From Plotosus lineatus (Eukaryota; Chordata; Actinopteri; Siluriformes; Plotosidae), in assembly GCA_024760905.1 (NCBI GenBank), contig CM045729.1, positions 52,486,080 through 52,550,079 of the forward strand: a stretch of 64,000 nt of DNA, read 5' to 3'. Positions 10,395 through 21,680 of this stretch are shown piece by piece. Every line of letters begins with the position of its first letter. Position 1 is the first letter of the stretch. The notes under the pieces are model-generated. The model ran no database searches, had not been told where the DNA came from, and saw nothing but the letters and a program-made list of their open reading frames with translations. The translations under genes were made by a program, and so were the position numbers.

Positions 10395-10715
10395 CGCACG
10401 TGGTTAGCACATCTGCTTCACAGCAAGGAGGTCCTGGCTTCAAATCCCAGGCTCTGTGAGGGTGTTTATCTTGAGCTTACATGTTCTCCCCATTCTTGCG
10501 AGGGTACTTTGATTTCCTTCCACAGTCCAAAGGCATGCACATTAGGATAATTGGCTGTTTCAGATTTCCCCTAGGTGTGTATGTGAATGTTTGTGTGCAT
10601 TGCTCTGCAAGATGTTCATAGTGTACGTCACCTTCACCTAGTCTTATCTGAGATAGCTTCCATCCTCCTGAGACCTTAATAGGATTGGTCAGTTTGGATA
10701 ATGAGTGAGTGTTTT
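10395..10715 (+). mobile_element. V-SINE-like SINE, copy 2
   Basis: Degraded head (GCGCACGTGGTTAGCACATCTGC), CTTCACAGCAAGGAGGTCCTG, TTCCACAGTCCAAAGGCATG and CCCCTAGGTGTGTATGTGAATG, in the same order as the copy at 5.5 kb. Confidence 0.7.
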
Positions 10716-11251
10716 CATGAAAAAGCAGGTTATAGAAGCTAAATCCATTATGTTTTTGCATGCATGATTTGAACTATTTTACAGAAAGCAGCAGAGAGCA
10801 AAAAAATCAGACAAAAAGTATAAAGGCCATTTCTTCAATGCTGTAATATGTTTATGTACATATGTATTTATTTGAAAAACTGAAATAATATGAGATATCT
10901 ATGATGAACCGATTCCTAAATCAAATAAGGTCCAGGCGTGGGCTGAAAAATTCACAGGCTGACCATAATGCAGTGGTGGAATTGAATAATGTGGTCAATT
11001 TTTCAACAGTATGTCCTACGGTCTCCTGACTTCTCTCTCAGTGTTTCATTCATTAATTCTTTATGGTCCTCCTTGGTATGGAAGCTCTGATCCTGATGGT
11101 GAGCTGGATTACTATGGACTTTTCAGCCCACCTGAATTCAGAGGCTGCCAAAAATAAGGATATGATTGGAAAAAAGGAACAATGGTCTGATAATACAATA
11201 AGGACATAAATACATCCAGTGAATTTTCTTCAAACTGTCTATGTGACTTCC
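10716..11251. other. Unique sequence, no gene seen
   Basis: AT-rich; no exon or repeat family recognised. Confidence 0.4.
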
Positions 11252-11421
<170 letters not shown>

Positions 11422-11431
11422 CTAGTATATA

Positions 11432-12211
11432 CAGTGATACCTCTGCTCACGAACATAATTGGTTCCCAGAAAGTGTGTGTGAGGCGAAAAGTTCGTCTTC
11501 CGAACATTTATTTCCCATAAGAAACCATTAAAATGAGAATAATCCGTTCCCAGGTCCCCATAAAACATAATTTTCTACTAAATAAGCCTTAAAACTACAC
11601 AAAAATATACCTTATTTTATGTATAATAAATGTGCTCTTGTATTGTAATTAAAGAAATAAACTGTACAGTATAATAAAGTCGTTTTATTTACCTTTGTGA
11701 TGGTAGTTGATGGCTCGATGGAATGGAGTGGGAGGAGGAGGGAGGGAGGGACTTACTGTTTGGAAGGAGTGTTTGGAAACGCCTACTGTTTGGAAACACC
11801 CTTAGCCACACACGCACCCTTAATAGCTTCCTTGTTCTTAAGGATGGTGGTAGACTTAGCGTACTGGTACTGGGACGCTGAGTCACACAAACGCACACCT
11901 TGTTCGTGTTTTTCAATGATCTCCGCCTGTGGTGGGGTCTTTTTCGGTCCCATAATAGCAAAAGTACACTCAATATGGTCCAAAATGTCTATCAAACACA
12001 AAACACTTCCGCACTCAAAGAAAGGGGTGTGACGAACTGGGATGCCGTGAGCGTGCGTCAGCTTCTCGTGGCCGCCACCGTGGCGCTGTTCAACCGCGTG
12101 GTTTGATTCGTCCGCCGAAAACTAGTTCGTCAGCAGAGACTATATGCTCGCGAATTTAATGTTCTTGAGGCGAAAAGTTCGTGAGCTTAAGCGTTCGTCA
12201 GCGGAGGTTTT

Positions 12212-12215
<4 letters not shown>
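11432..12215 (-). mobile_element. Tigger-like element, internally deleted, copy 1
   Basis: Terminal inverted repeats (CAGTGATACCTCTGCTCACG on the left; right end reverse-complements to CAATAAAACCTCCGCTGACG), flanked by TA. At 784 bp it keeps only the start of a transposase (about 11783-11953, minus strand). It is nearly the same length and structure as the copy at 20876, so both derive from one deleted parent. Confidence 0.85.
11783..11953 (-). pseudogene. Tigger-like transposase N-terminal remnant
   Basis: Starts MGPKKTPPQAEIIEKHEQG and continues into a CENP-B/psq-type helix-turn-helix (SQYQYAKSTTILKNKEAI), then leaves the frame. It would have bound the element's ends. The catalytic DDE domain is absent. 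Confidence 0.75.
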
Positions 12216-12260
<45 letters not shown>

Positions 12261-12266
12261 TATATA
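12216..12266. repeat. (AT)n microsatellite
   Basis: Tandem TA directly after the TA target of the Tigger-like element. Confidence 0.9.
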
Positions 12267-12273
12267 CAGTGTA

Positions 12274-12357
12274 TGCAGAGGATAGGGTGAGATGGAGGCA
12301 GATGATTCGCTGTGGCGACCCTTGAAAGGAAAAGCCGAAAGGAAAAGAAGAAGAAGA
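12274..12357 (+). mobile_element. RTE-like LINE, extreme 3' tail
   Basis: Only the last codons (GAGGATAGGGTGAGATGG), the 3' end GGCGACCCTTGAAAGGAAAA and a short (GAA)n tail remain. Confidence 0.8.
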
Positions 12358-12370
12358 TACACAGTATATG

Positions 12371-12814
12371 CTTGGAGAAAAGTGTCCAAGTGTTCGGTGT
12401 GATATTGGAAAGAATGAAAGGAAAAGTGTACAAGACGGTGTTGAGGACAGTGATGTTGTATGGTTTAGAAACAGTGGCGCTGGGGAAAAGACAGGAGGCA
12501 GAGCTGGAGGTAGCAGAAATGAAAATGTTGAGGTTCTCTTTGGGAGTAACGAGGATGGATAGGATCAGGAATGAGTACATCAGAGGGACAGCACATGTAA
12601 GACGTTTTGGAGACAAAGTCAGAGAGGCTAGATTGAGATGGTTTGGACATGTACAGAGGAGGGATAGTGGGTATATTGGTAGTAGGATGCTGAGGTTGGA
12701 ACTACCAGGCAGAAGGCCTAGAGGAAGACCAAAGAGACGATTCATGCATGTGGTGAAGGAGGACATGGAGGAAGTTAGTGTAAGAGAGGAAGATGCAGAG
12801 GATAGGGAGAGATG
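12371..12814 (+). mobile_element. RTE-like LINE, 3' segment lacking its end
   Basis: Encodes the C-terminal region ([20 protein letters not shown] ... [19 protein letters not shown]) but stops at GAGAGATGGA, where it joins the middle of the reverse transcriptase of the next copy. The 3' end and tail are missing. Confidence 0.85.
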
Positions 12815-14014
12815 GAAGCTAGACTAAGGGCAGAGGTCAGCATTTGTGAACAACAGTTTGGTTTCATGCCAAGAAAGAGCACCACAGATGCAGTGTTTGC
12901 CTTGAGGATGTTAATGGAGAAGTGCAGAGAAGGTCAGACGGAGCTGCATTGTGCCTTTGTGGATCTGGAGAAAGCATATGACAGGGTGCCGAGAGAAGAA
13001 CTGTGGTATTGCATGAGGAAGTCTGGAGTGGCAGAGAAGTATGTTAGAGTGGTGCAGGACATGTATGAGAGATGTAAGACAGTGGTGAGGTGTGCTGTCG
13101 GTGTGACAGAAGAGTTCATGGTGGAGGTGGGACTGCATCAAGGGTCAGCTCTCAGCCCCTTCTTGTTTGCTATGGTGATGGTCAGGCTGACAGACGAGGT
13201 TAGACAAGATTCCCCATGGACTATGATGTTTACAGATGACATTGTGATCTGTAGTGAGAGCAGAGAACAAGTGCAGGAAAATCTAGAGAAGTGGAGGTAT
13301 GCCCTGGAAATGAGGGGAATGAAGATTAGCCTCAGTAAGACAGAATACATGTGCATGAATGACAAGGACCCAAGAGGAACGGTGAGGTTACAGGGAGCAG
13401 AGATAAGAGAGGTGGAGGATTTTAAGTACTTAGGCTCAACAATCCAGAGCAATGGAGAGTGTGGAAAAGAGGTGAAGAAGCGTGTGCAGGCAGGTTGGAA
13501 TGGTTGGAGAAAAGTGTCCGGTGTGATGTGTGATAGGAAGGTATCGGCAAGAATGAAAGGAAAAGTGTACAAGATGGTGTTGAGGCCAGCGATGTTGTAT
13601 GGTTTAGAAACAGTGGCCCTGGGGAAAAGACAGGAGGCAGAGCTGGAGGTAGCAGAGATGAAAATGTTGAGGTTCTCTTTGGGAGTAACGAGGATGGATA
13701 GGATTAGGAATGAGCACATCAGAGGGACAGCACATGTAAGATGTTTTGGAGACAAAGTCAGAGAGGCTAGATTGAGATGGTTTGGACATGTCCAGAGGAG
13801 GATAGTGAGTATATTGGTAATAGGATGCTGAGGTTGGAACTACCAGGCAGAAGGCCTAGAGGAAGACCAAAGAGACGATTCATGGATGTGGTGAAGGAGG
13901 ACATGAAGGTCGTTGGTGTAAGAGAAGAAGATGCAAAGGATAGGGTGAGATGGAGCAGATGATTCGCTGTGGCGACCCCTGAAGGGAAAAGCCGAAAGGA
14001 AAAGAAGAAGAAGA
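12815..14014 (+). pseudogene. RTE-like LINE, RT to 3' end, broken
   Basis: The protein of this element copies its RNA into DNA at a nicked target. Visible are RT motif A (FVDLEKAYDRVPREELW, near 12958), motif B (HQGSALSPFLF, near 13136), motif C as FTDD instead of FADD (near 13228), and the C-terminal region with [11 protein letters not shown] single-base deletion near 13798 and another near 13953 break the frame. It ends at GGCGACCCCTGAAGGGAAAA and (GAA)n. It lacks the endonuclease and the first part of RT. Confidence 0.9.
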
Positions 14015-14077
14015 AGGGAGAGATGGAGGCAGATGATTCGCTGTGGCGACCCCTGAAGGGAACAGCCAAATGGAAAA

Positions 14078-14080
<3 letters not shown>
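14015..14080 (+). mobile_element. RTE-like LINE, second 3' tail
   Basis: A second copy of the final segment (GAGATGGAGGCAGATGATTC ... CCCCTGAAGGGAACAGCC) directly follows the (GAA)n tail of the previous copy. Confidence 0.8.

Positions 14081-14120
<40 letters not shown>
14081..14120. repeat. (AT)n microsatellite
   Basis: Twenty TA units after the LINE tail. Confidence 0.9.
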
Positions 14121-14122
<2 letters not shown>

Positions 14123-14310
14123 CCATGTCTCTCACTGTTTGTTGGGGTGGGGCATGTAAAGGAACCACTGCTGACTGACATAAAGAGTAGACTAAATGGC
14201 CATCAATGTGTTTATGCCCTATGATGGCCTAGCGGGCGGTCCAAGGGTGTACTTTGCCCTCACCCTGAGTCAGCTGAGATGGGAACCCTAATTAGAATTA
14301 AGCTAGTCAG
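14121..14310 (+). mobile_element. SINE-B copy 2, headless and worn
   Basis: Starts at GGCCATGTCTCTCACTG in the shared SINE centre and continues into the SINE-B tail (ATGATGGCCTAGCGGGCGGT, GTCAGCTGAGATGGGAACCC). The tRNA head is missing. Confidence 0.75.
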
Positions 14311-14568
14311 AAAATATTTTTCTTTTTTTAGAAAGACATGAAAAAGCAAATGTAAAGCAATGTTTTTTTTTGGTTGGTTGTTTTTTTGTTTTGTTTTGTT
14401 TTTGTTTGTTTTTTTTTTTACTGGTAGAATTATTCTTCATTATTAGTTGCCTGACAGTTGTGACCTGGTTATTGTCAGTGCAGGACATCGTGTATTCTGT
14501 TTGTGCCTACATAATGTCTTCCAGTTTCCTCCCTTAAGCATGGGAGTAGCAATGCCTGTGAGATGTGA
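14311..14568. other. T-rich unique sequence
   Basis: Runs of T and TTTTG at about 14361-14420, no gene seen. Confidence 0.5.
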
Positions 14569-14570
14569 AG

Positions 14571-14600
<30 letters not shown>
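14569..14600. repeat. (GT)n microsatellite
   Basis: GTGT run with GTGC interruptions at its end. Confidence 0.9.
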
Positions 14601-14602
<2 letters not shown>

Positions 14603-14762
14603 GCGTTTGTCCATTTGAAAATATCACTGCTGTATATATTTAATAAGGATTGAACACTACAGTTTCCCACTGCTGGTGCATCACTTGTCCGAGATGATCA
14701 CAATAACCTGAAGATCACTGTGGACTGAAACTGTCATCACACAATTACTCAGCCAATTACAG

Positions 14763-14768
<6 letters not shown>

Positions 14769-14842
<74 letters not shown>

Positions 14843-14846
14843 CTCA
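14769..14846. repeat. (CT)n microsatellite
   Basis: About 38 CT units, one of the longest CT arrays in the window. Confidence 0.95.
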
Positions 14847-15768
14847 TTCCACACATTATTTTAACTGCTGCATGTTCACCACTTACATGCCTTGCATTCT
14901 CTTTCTGTCTCTGCTTTATGAAAAGATAAAGATCTGTGTGATCATGGCTGAGTCTTTGTATTCATGACAGGTTCAATTTTTCCATCTACCTGAACAGAGT
15001 TCCCAAAGTCTGCCTTTATATTCAGATTTTTTTTCCACTTCTAGTCTTTTGATATATGTACATGATATGTCCAAGTCAGTCATGAATTAAACATCACATT
15101 TCATTCTTTTTCTTTGTAAGATGGTGGAATTGTACCTCAGTTCAGGTCACATGTCTATTCAATATGTCTATTTTTCATGGACAGATTATATTAATGACTG
15201 GATTTTTAAAGGATTTTTCTTTCTTGTCCTCTGTATATTTCAGCCAATGCCTTTTTCGGTTTTGCATAATGAGAAATTGTTTAGGTTATTAAATTAAATT
15301 CAACATGGAATGAGCTTGTTTCCTTTGATAATGCAAGTAGTATTGGCATCCCACAATTAATATATGGTGAAGTTGCTGAGAAGAATAGCAGCGTTCTTCT
15401 TCAACCTCTTTCTTTAATATCATATGAGACACACCAGTAGAGTGATCTGAGGTACTCTGTAATGAACAACATTTGAAGTCTCTTTTATTCCTAAGCTGAC
15501 AGTTATGGATTGTTCACTGTTCACCATTAACATCAAATGGCAGGTTTTTAACGGGGATCAAACTCCAGTGGGTCAGATGTCCATTATAAAATGTAGAGGG
15601 AAATCATTGTCCACATAAAAGTTCTGGGATAGTTTATTACAGTACTTACCAGAATTCCTGATGTCATTGATCTTTAGAACTACAGCATATTCCAAATGAA
15701 TTTAAAAAAGTATTGAAACCTTTGGAACCCATCTTATTTATTATCTGGTGTGTGATATTATTTCATTT
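14847..15768. other. Unique sequence, no gene seen
   Basis: AT-rich, non-repetitive. No convincing exon. Confidence 0.4.
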
Positions 15769-16143
15769 ACTTTTCCAGCATGTGGAAATTGCCCTTATCC
15801 AGAACAACTTATACATATAATGGCCTCGTCAAACAGTTAGAAGGTTCTGGGTTTGATGCCTCATTGATGACAAAGGCATTTTGGTGTGCTTTGGTTTCTT
15901 CTTGGTCATCTTGTTTCCTTCCACAATCTGAAGACACACACATTAAGTTATTTGGCTATTCCAGAATGCCCCTAGGTGTTCATTGCTTTTTGTCTGTGTT
16001 GGCCGTACAGTGGACTGATTCAGTGTGTTCAGGTTGTAACCTGCCTTCAGCCAGTCAGCTGGGAATGGCTCTCGCTTCCCAGCAATTCTAAACAGGATAA
16101 TTGTTACATATAATGAATGAATGAATGAATGAATGAATGAATG
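15769..16143 (+). mobile_element. V-SINE-like SINE, copy 3, with (GAAT)n tail
   Basis: Worn body (CTTCCACAATCTGAAGACACACACATTAAG, shortened match to CCAAAGACATG; CAGAATGCCCCTAGGTGTTC) ending in GGATAATTGTTACATATAAT and eight GAAT units (about 16112-16143), the tail repeat typical of this SINE type. Confidence 0.65.
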
Positions 16144-16404
16144 ACTACCCCAGCAAATTCAGCTCCAGGGCAGAGTGTATGGTGCACAAAGTTGTCCCCA
16201 TGAATTCAAAAAGATCTGGACTGCGCTGGACTGTGTAACAATTATACAAGATGTTCTTTTTGCTGAAGAGAGCCATCCTTGCTTCTGAAGCCAAGGGTGT
16301 ACTTATTTTATTCACAAAAGTAATTATAGGTGTAATGATTATTTTCTATGTAAATTATTCAAACAGCACATTTTCCTTGTGGTTTTGTTTAGGGCCAGCA
16401 CCTG
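16144..16404. other. Unique sequence, no gene seen
   Basis: Non-repetitive; no exon recognised. Confidence 0.35.
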
Positions 16405-16747
16405 TTCATTTCATTTTCTGGAACCCCTTAATCCTACTTAGGGTCACGGGAAGGCTGGCGCCCATCCCAGCCGACTCCGATCGAGGGCAGAGTACACCCT
16501 GGACAGCTCGCCAGGCCATCGCAGGGCGGAAACACGCTGACGGCTTTGCAGCTACTCTTGTTGAAAGTCAGCAATGGTTCTTTTACATGAACCTCTCACC
16601 GTAGACAGTGAGAGACGTGGCCGGCCTTTTATAACCCAGTTAGCTGCACTAGGGGGACAGTGACAACCTTGTGGAGAGTGGGACTCGAACCCCCAGCCTT
16701 TGAATCAGCAATCCAGCACCCTATATTACGAGAACACCACTTCCGCG
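16405..16747 (-). mobile_element. SINE-B copy 3
   Basis: Reverse copy. Tail at the left (TTCATTTTCTGGAACCCCTT; GCCCATCCCAGCCGACTCCG; CCCTGGACAGCTCGCCAGG), shared centre and tRNA head at the right (B box in reverse, GGGACTCGAACCCCC, at 16680). The last bases of the head are altered (GAACACCACTTCCGC). Confidence 0.85.
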
Positions 16748-17835
16748 GGACTGCACCTTTGCATAGGAGCGATGCTGCACCTCAGTCTTAATAATGAAAA
16801 ATGACATCTTCCCTTCTGTATCTGAGCACAGTTACATTCTGGTCTTCCACTGATCACACTCGTGTGGTAGGTCCTCTTCCATTGGTTGTCTCAGAATCTC
16901 TACAGTTATCTTCTTCACTTCTGAAGCAGATTTTTAAAAGTTCCTTTGAGTGCAAGCTTGATTCCTCTATGGAGACCCAGATCTTTTCCAGTGTAGTGAC
17001 TGGTCTATGTTTCAGGATTGTACAGAAAGATCCAAGTCTTTTTGCATGTGATCATGATTTTAAAAACTGTGGTTTCGCTACAGTTTGGTCTAAATTTGCT
17101 TGCAATTTTATTTATTTATTTATTTATTTATTTATGTTAATCACTGAGAGAACCTTCGCACAAACGTTTGTCATGTTCATACTTTTTTTTTCATGGAAAA
17201 TTTTCCTTGCAGTCTCTTAATTGATGGAGACCATTCAGCAATCATTCTGATATCTGGTCATCAATCATTTTGAAGGAGTTATTTGTTTACATTTGTGTCA
17301 GTTCTTGATGTGCATGGATGTCCACAACATTCATAATCTTCAACATACCCCTGAACTTCACAAAACCTTTTTGTGATATTTACTTGAGATACATATTCCC
17401 CGTAAACCTTAGATGCAAAAAGGTTTGAGAGCTGTTTTGTTCGGTTTCACCAAAAATCATAAATTGATGTGTGGGTTTTGTTTTTTTTTTAAGTTTACTT
17501 AATTCATACAAGGCGTTACACTGAACTGAACATGTCAGGTACTTCAAACTTTTACTAGATGTTTACGCTTGCCTATTAGTGAATGCAAACCACCTTACAT
17601 TCCAACTTAAATGATCCCATCTCATTATTTAATAGCACACTGTACATTGTGTGTAAGCTCTGTTGTGTTATTCTGAGTGTAGTACAAACTGGGAGTGTGG
17701 TTGTATATCTTAATTACACATCAGAGTCCTTTTGAAGAAAACCCGTTCCCAGAGATGAAGAAAATATTTTTTCATGATGAGAATTACTTTTTTGTTTTAA
17801 AGGAGAGGTAAATAGTTTCTGAACTCATTTTAAGG
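16748..17835. other. Unique sequence, no gene seen
   Basis: Includes a short (TTTA)n run at about 17107-17135. A 139-codon frame at 16801-17220 shows no domain and runs through the TTTA repeat, so I do not call it. Confidence 0.4.
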
Positions 17836-18165
17836 GGTGACATAGGGGCGAGCATGTCCACCTCACAGCAAGAAAGTCCTGAGTTCAAGTCCCAGGCTCA
17901 GGACTTTTTGAGTGAAGTTTACATGTTTTCTCCACACCTCAAACATTTTCTCTGGGTAGTCCAGTTTCCTCCCAGATACCCATGACATGCACATGAGGCT
18001 AAATGGCTGTTTCAGTTTGCCCATAGGTCTGGATGAATATGTGTATGCCCTGTGGTGCTCTGGCGAGCTATTCAGTGTGTTCCTCATCATTGCCCAGTGT
18101 GATGAGGTGGATTTCAGCCTCTGCGTGACCCCATAGAATGAAGTGGTTTTCTAAATGAGTGAGTC
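17836..18165 (+). mobile_element. V-SINE-like SINE, copy 4
   Basis: Contains CACCTCACAGCAAGAAAGTCCTG, AGTTCAAGTCCC (B box), CAGTTTCCTCCCAGATACCC and GCCCATAGGTCTGGATG in the family order. Confidence 0.7.
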
Positions 18166-18170
18166 ATTTT

Positions 18171-18175
<5 letters not shown>

Positions 18176-18236
<61 letters not shown>
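18176..18236. repeat. (AT)n microsatellite
   Basis: About 28 AT units. Confidence 0.95.
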
Positions 18237-18239
<3 letters not shown>

Positions 18240-18794
18240 TACATAATGTTAATTTTATAAAATTGCTTTCTATATTCATAGGGAAGCTCACTGTATGTGC
18301 TCTGGTGTCCTTAGTTCTATCCTAAGCACAGGTTACTGTCTGTGTGTAGTTTTGTATGTCCTCTCCTGGTTGATGGGTTTTCCACCTGTTTCTTTCTAGT
18401 TGATAATGGAACTCATTCCCAAGTTGAGTGTACTAAGCTACTGACATTTACTAGGTTTCTCTACAGCAAAAATAGTTTAATTATGTATTTGTTCAGTGTA
18501 TTAGTCTTCCACTGATGGGCCAGAAATACATGGACGCTGAACTATTTAATTGTACATAACTGTGCCCCAGATGTAGAAATGTTTTGTGTTAGCAAGTCTA
18601 TGCAAAAAAAAAAGCAACGTGTGAGTCTAGCAGATTGAGTTTAACAAGCCAGATGGGTTGTAATTGTCTGCTTAATCCAATGTTTGCGAACATTTATGCC
18701 TTTTTATTATGGTTTGTTTTGCTTTTGTATTATTCAGCCTGCAGATTCCAGCGTCCCTCCCAGCGGACAGCTTGTGTTACTCGTATTCTCTCTT

Positions 18795-18795
<1 letters not shown>
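18237..18795. other. Unique sequence, no gene seen
   Basis: Non-repetitive; no exon recognised. Confidence 0.4.
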
Positions 18796-18855
<60 letters not shown>

Positions 18856-18867
18856 CACACACATGCA
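18796..18867. repeat. (CA)n microsatellite
   Basis: About 35 CA units with one CG. Confidence 0.95.
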
Positions 18868-19089
18868 GGGATATACTGTGTCACACTGACAGGCTCAAGC
18901 CCAGTATGCCAGGTGTGTATGTATGGCTCATGGACAATGCCTGCCATGCCATGCTGGTTTTTAGTGCCTTTTCTGGGGGCTACATCCTGTGAAAACATAT
19001 GGCTAATTTATTCGCTTCGTTTTCTGAGCCCGTGATGATAAGAATAGTGCAAATAATCTAAAAATATTCACTACATATCTCATTGTATA

Positions 19090-20462
19090 TACAATAGGTG
19101 GTATAGAAAGGAATCAACTATTTCAAAGTATTCACAATTTGCTGCTTTGCAGCCTGAAATAAAGACACACACAAATATTTTCTACCTGTATTTACTCAAT
19201 GCAGCTTATAACAGCCAAGTGAAGTAAGAAAAATTAAAAATAAAACAGAGTTATTGCGATGTTTAAAGGATCAAAAAAAAAAAAACGGATGTGACTAATC
19301 ACCTTCACAATTGCATACCAAGCTAAATGGCTTCCATATGTGATAAACTGTAATCATTCTGGTTGGTTCAGCATTCTGTCTTCCTTTCGGCTTTTTCCCT
19401 TTTACTCGGGAGTCGCCACAGCGAATCATCTGATTCGCACGTTTGATTTGGCAGAGGCTTTTACGTCGGATGCCCTTCCTGTCACAACCCTTTTTAGCAA
19501 GGGACAGAAACACGCTGACGACTTTGCAACCTATTCTTTACGAAAGTCAGCAATGGTTCTTTTACATGCCTGTCACCATAGACAGTGAGAGACATGGCCC
19601 GCCTTTGATAACCCAGTTAGCTGCACTGGGGGGGACAGTGACAACCTTGTGGAGAGTGGGACTCGAACCCCCAATCTTTGGATCAGCGATCCAGGATGCT
19701 ATACCACTAGACCACCACTGCCCCTCTGGTTGGTTCAGCATAAAAATAGATATTCCTAGATTCCAGGTTTTTTTTTTAGGTACATATAAGTAAAAGCAAA
19801 CTATCATCTAAGGGCAACAAGGCACTGCCAAAAGATCTCAGGGATGGACTTTAGACAGGCACAAGTCAGAGGATGGACGCCAAAAATTTTTTTAAAGGCA
19901 TAATCAATAGCTTGGAGCACAATAAAGTCCTTAATCAAGAAATGAAAATTGTTTAGTACTATTCAGACCTTTCTCAAATCAGGCCATACTTCCAAACTGC
20001 ATAGAAGGAAGCTGTGAAATGGAGGGTGATGAGGTGAGGAAAGAGACCTATCATAAATTTGAAACAGCTACAGGAATGTTTGGCACAGATATTGGATATT
20101 GCATGCATATGAGAATAACACTACAAATGTTACACAATTGTGGTCTGTATGGAACAGTGGTAAGAAAAAAGCCAAGTCTTGATTGAGCTTTGCCAAAATA
20201 TGCCTTGATGAGTCAGAGGGGGGAAAAAAAGAAAAGTTCAGATGAGACTGCAGCCTCAACACTAAATAGAAAGTCAATGCGGCTTACCTTCCAAAACACC
20301 ATGCTAACAGTGTAGCATGGGGGTGGGGTAGATATTGTGGGGATATTTTCAGCAGTGACTTGGGAAAATTACCATTTAATCCTTGAGAAAACCCTTCTTT
20401 CCTTTGCTAGAATGTTGTTGGTATGAAGGTTCACATTCCAAAATGACAGTAATTTAAAATTA
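19090..20462 (+). mobile_element. Degenerate Tc1-like element, split by a SINE
   Basis: The left part (ATAGAAAGGAATCAACTATTT ... GCTTTGCAGCCTGAAATAAAG) and the right part (CAGATGAGACTGCAGCC ... AACAGTGTAGCATGGGGGTGG ... TGTGGGGATATTTTC) match, from memory, a fish Tc1-like family whose transposase region reads GATGAGAC... then GAAGCATGGTGGTGG... then TGGGG. No frame survives. SINE-A copy 5 is inserted at 19375-19724. Confidence 0.5.
19375..19724 (-). mobile_element. SINE-A copy 5, full length
   Basis: A 350-bp reverse copy with a perfect 17-bp target duplication, TCTGGTTGGTTCAGCAT, at 19358-19374 and 19725-19741. Head at the right end (TATACCACTAGACCACCACTG), B box in reverse near 19660, LINE-like 3' end at the left. 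Confidence 0.95.
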
Positions 20463-20554
20463 ACCACACGGTGGCTGATGGAAGGAAAGGTGAATGCCTT
20501 TGCATGGCCGAGTCAGAACTCAAACTTGTACTCGACCAAAAATCTGTTAAATCA

Positions 20555-20784
20555 TCTGAATATGGAGGCAGCCATGGCTTCTATGCCATTATTATAGAAG
20601 CATGTTTGGGACCGAAAGGTTGCTGGTTTGATTTACAAACCGGGAAAAATGTGTGGTGGTGGCAGGAAGAGTGAGCAGCACATTCCCTTCTTCCACATTC
20701 ACGTCTGAAGTGCCCATGATCAAGGCACCTATACCTTAACCGCTCTCCAGCTCTCCAGGTGTTGCCATGTGTGGCACCCCAATG

Positions 20785-20823
<39 letters not shown>

Positions 20824-20872
20824 CAATGTGGATGGGTTAAATGCAGAGGCAAACTTGCCTTGTGGGATTAAT
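20555..20872 (+). mobile_element. tRNA-derived SINE, 'ctctgcatttaaccc' family, copy 2
   Basis: Head GGCAGCCATGGCTTCTATGCC, centre GAAGTGCCCATGATCAAGGCACC, a (GT)n array at about 20787-20820 in place of part of the centre, and the tail GGATGGGTTAAATGCAGAGG in inverted form relative to the 9.5 kb copy. It ends at TTGTGGGATTAATA where the Tigger-like element starts. Confidence 0.75.
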
Positions 20873-20875
20873 ATA

Positions 20876-21662
20876 CAGTGATACCTCAGCTCACGAACAT
20901 AATTGGTTCCCAGAAAGTGTGTGTAAGGCAAAAAGTTCATCTTCCGAACATTTATTTCCCATAAGAAACCATTAAAATGAGAATAATCCGTTCCCAGGTC
21001 CCCATAAAACATAATTTTCTACTAAATAAGCCTTAAAACTACACAAAAATATACCTTATTTTATGTATAATAAATGTCTATTGTATTGTAATTAAAGAAA
21101 TAAACTGTACTGTATAATAAAGTCGTTTTATTTACCTTTGTGATGGTACTTGATGGCTTGATGGAATGGAGTGGGAGGAGGAGGGAGGGAGGGACTTACT
21201 GTTTGGAAGGAGAGTTTGGAAACGCCTACTGTTTGGAGACACCCTTAGCCACACACGCACCCTTAATAGCTTCCTTGTTCTTAAGGATGGGAGCAATGGT
21301 AGACTTAGCGTACTGGTACTGGGACGCTAAGTCACACAAACGCACACCTCGTTCGTGTTTTTCAATGATCTCCGCCTGTGGTGGGGTCTTTTTCGGTCCC
21401 ATAATAGCAAAAGTACACTCAATATGGTCCAAAATGTCTATCAAACACAAACCACTTCCGCACTCAAAGAAAGGGGGTGACGAACTGTGACGCCGTGAGC
21501 GTGCGTCAGCTTCTCGTGGACGCCACCGTGGCGCTGTTCGACCGCGTGGTTTGATTCGTCCGCCGAAAACTAGTTCGTCAGCAGAGACAATATGCTCGCG
21601 AATTTAATGTTCTTGAGGCGAAAAGTTTGTGAGCTTAAGCGTTCGTCAGCGGAGGTTTTACT
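20876..21662 (-). mobile_element. Tigger-like element, internally deleted, copy 2
   Basis: Left end CAGTGATACCTCAGCTCACG, right end CGTTCGTCAGCGGAGGTTTTA; TA precedes the left end. Same length and internal structure as the copy at 11432, with a few small differences (for example GATGGGAGCAATGGTAGAC here against GATGGTGGTAGAC there). Confidence 0.85.
21226..21402 (-). pseudogene. Tigger-like transposase N-terminal remnant
   Basis: MGPKKTPPQAEIIEKHERG to VAKGVSKQ: the start of a CENP-B/psq-type DNA-binding domain with an intact recognition region (SQYQYAKSTIAPILKNKEAI), better kept than in the 11.8 kb copy. No catalytic domain follows. Confidence 0.75.
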
Positions 21663-21680
21663 ATATATATATATATATAT

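Noticed and set aside
16801..17220. 139-codon frame
   Set aside because: Runs through a (TTTA)n repeat and has no recognisable domain.
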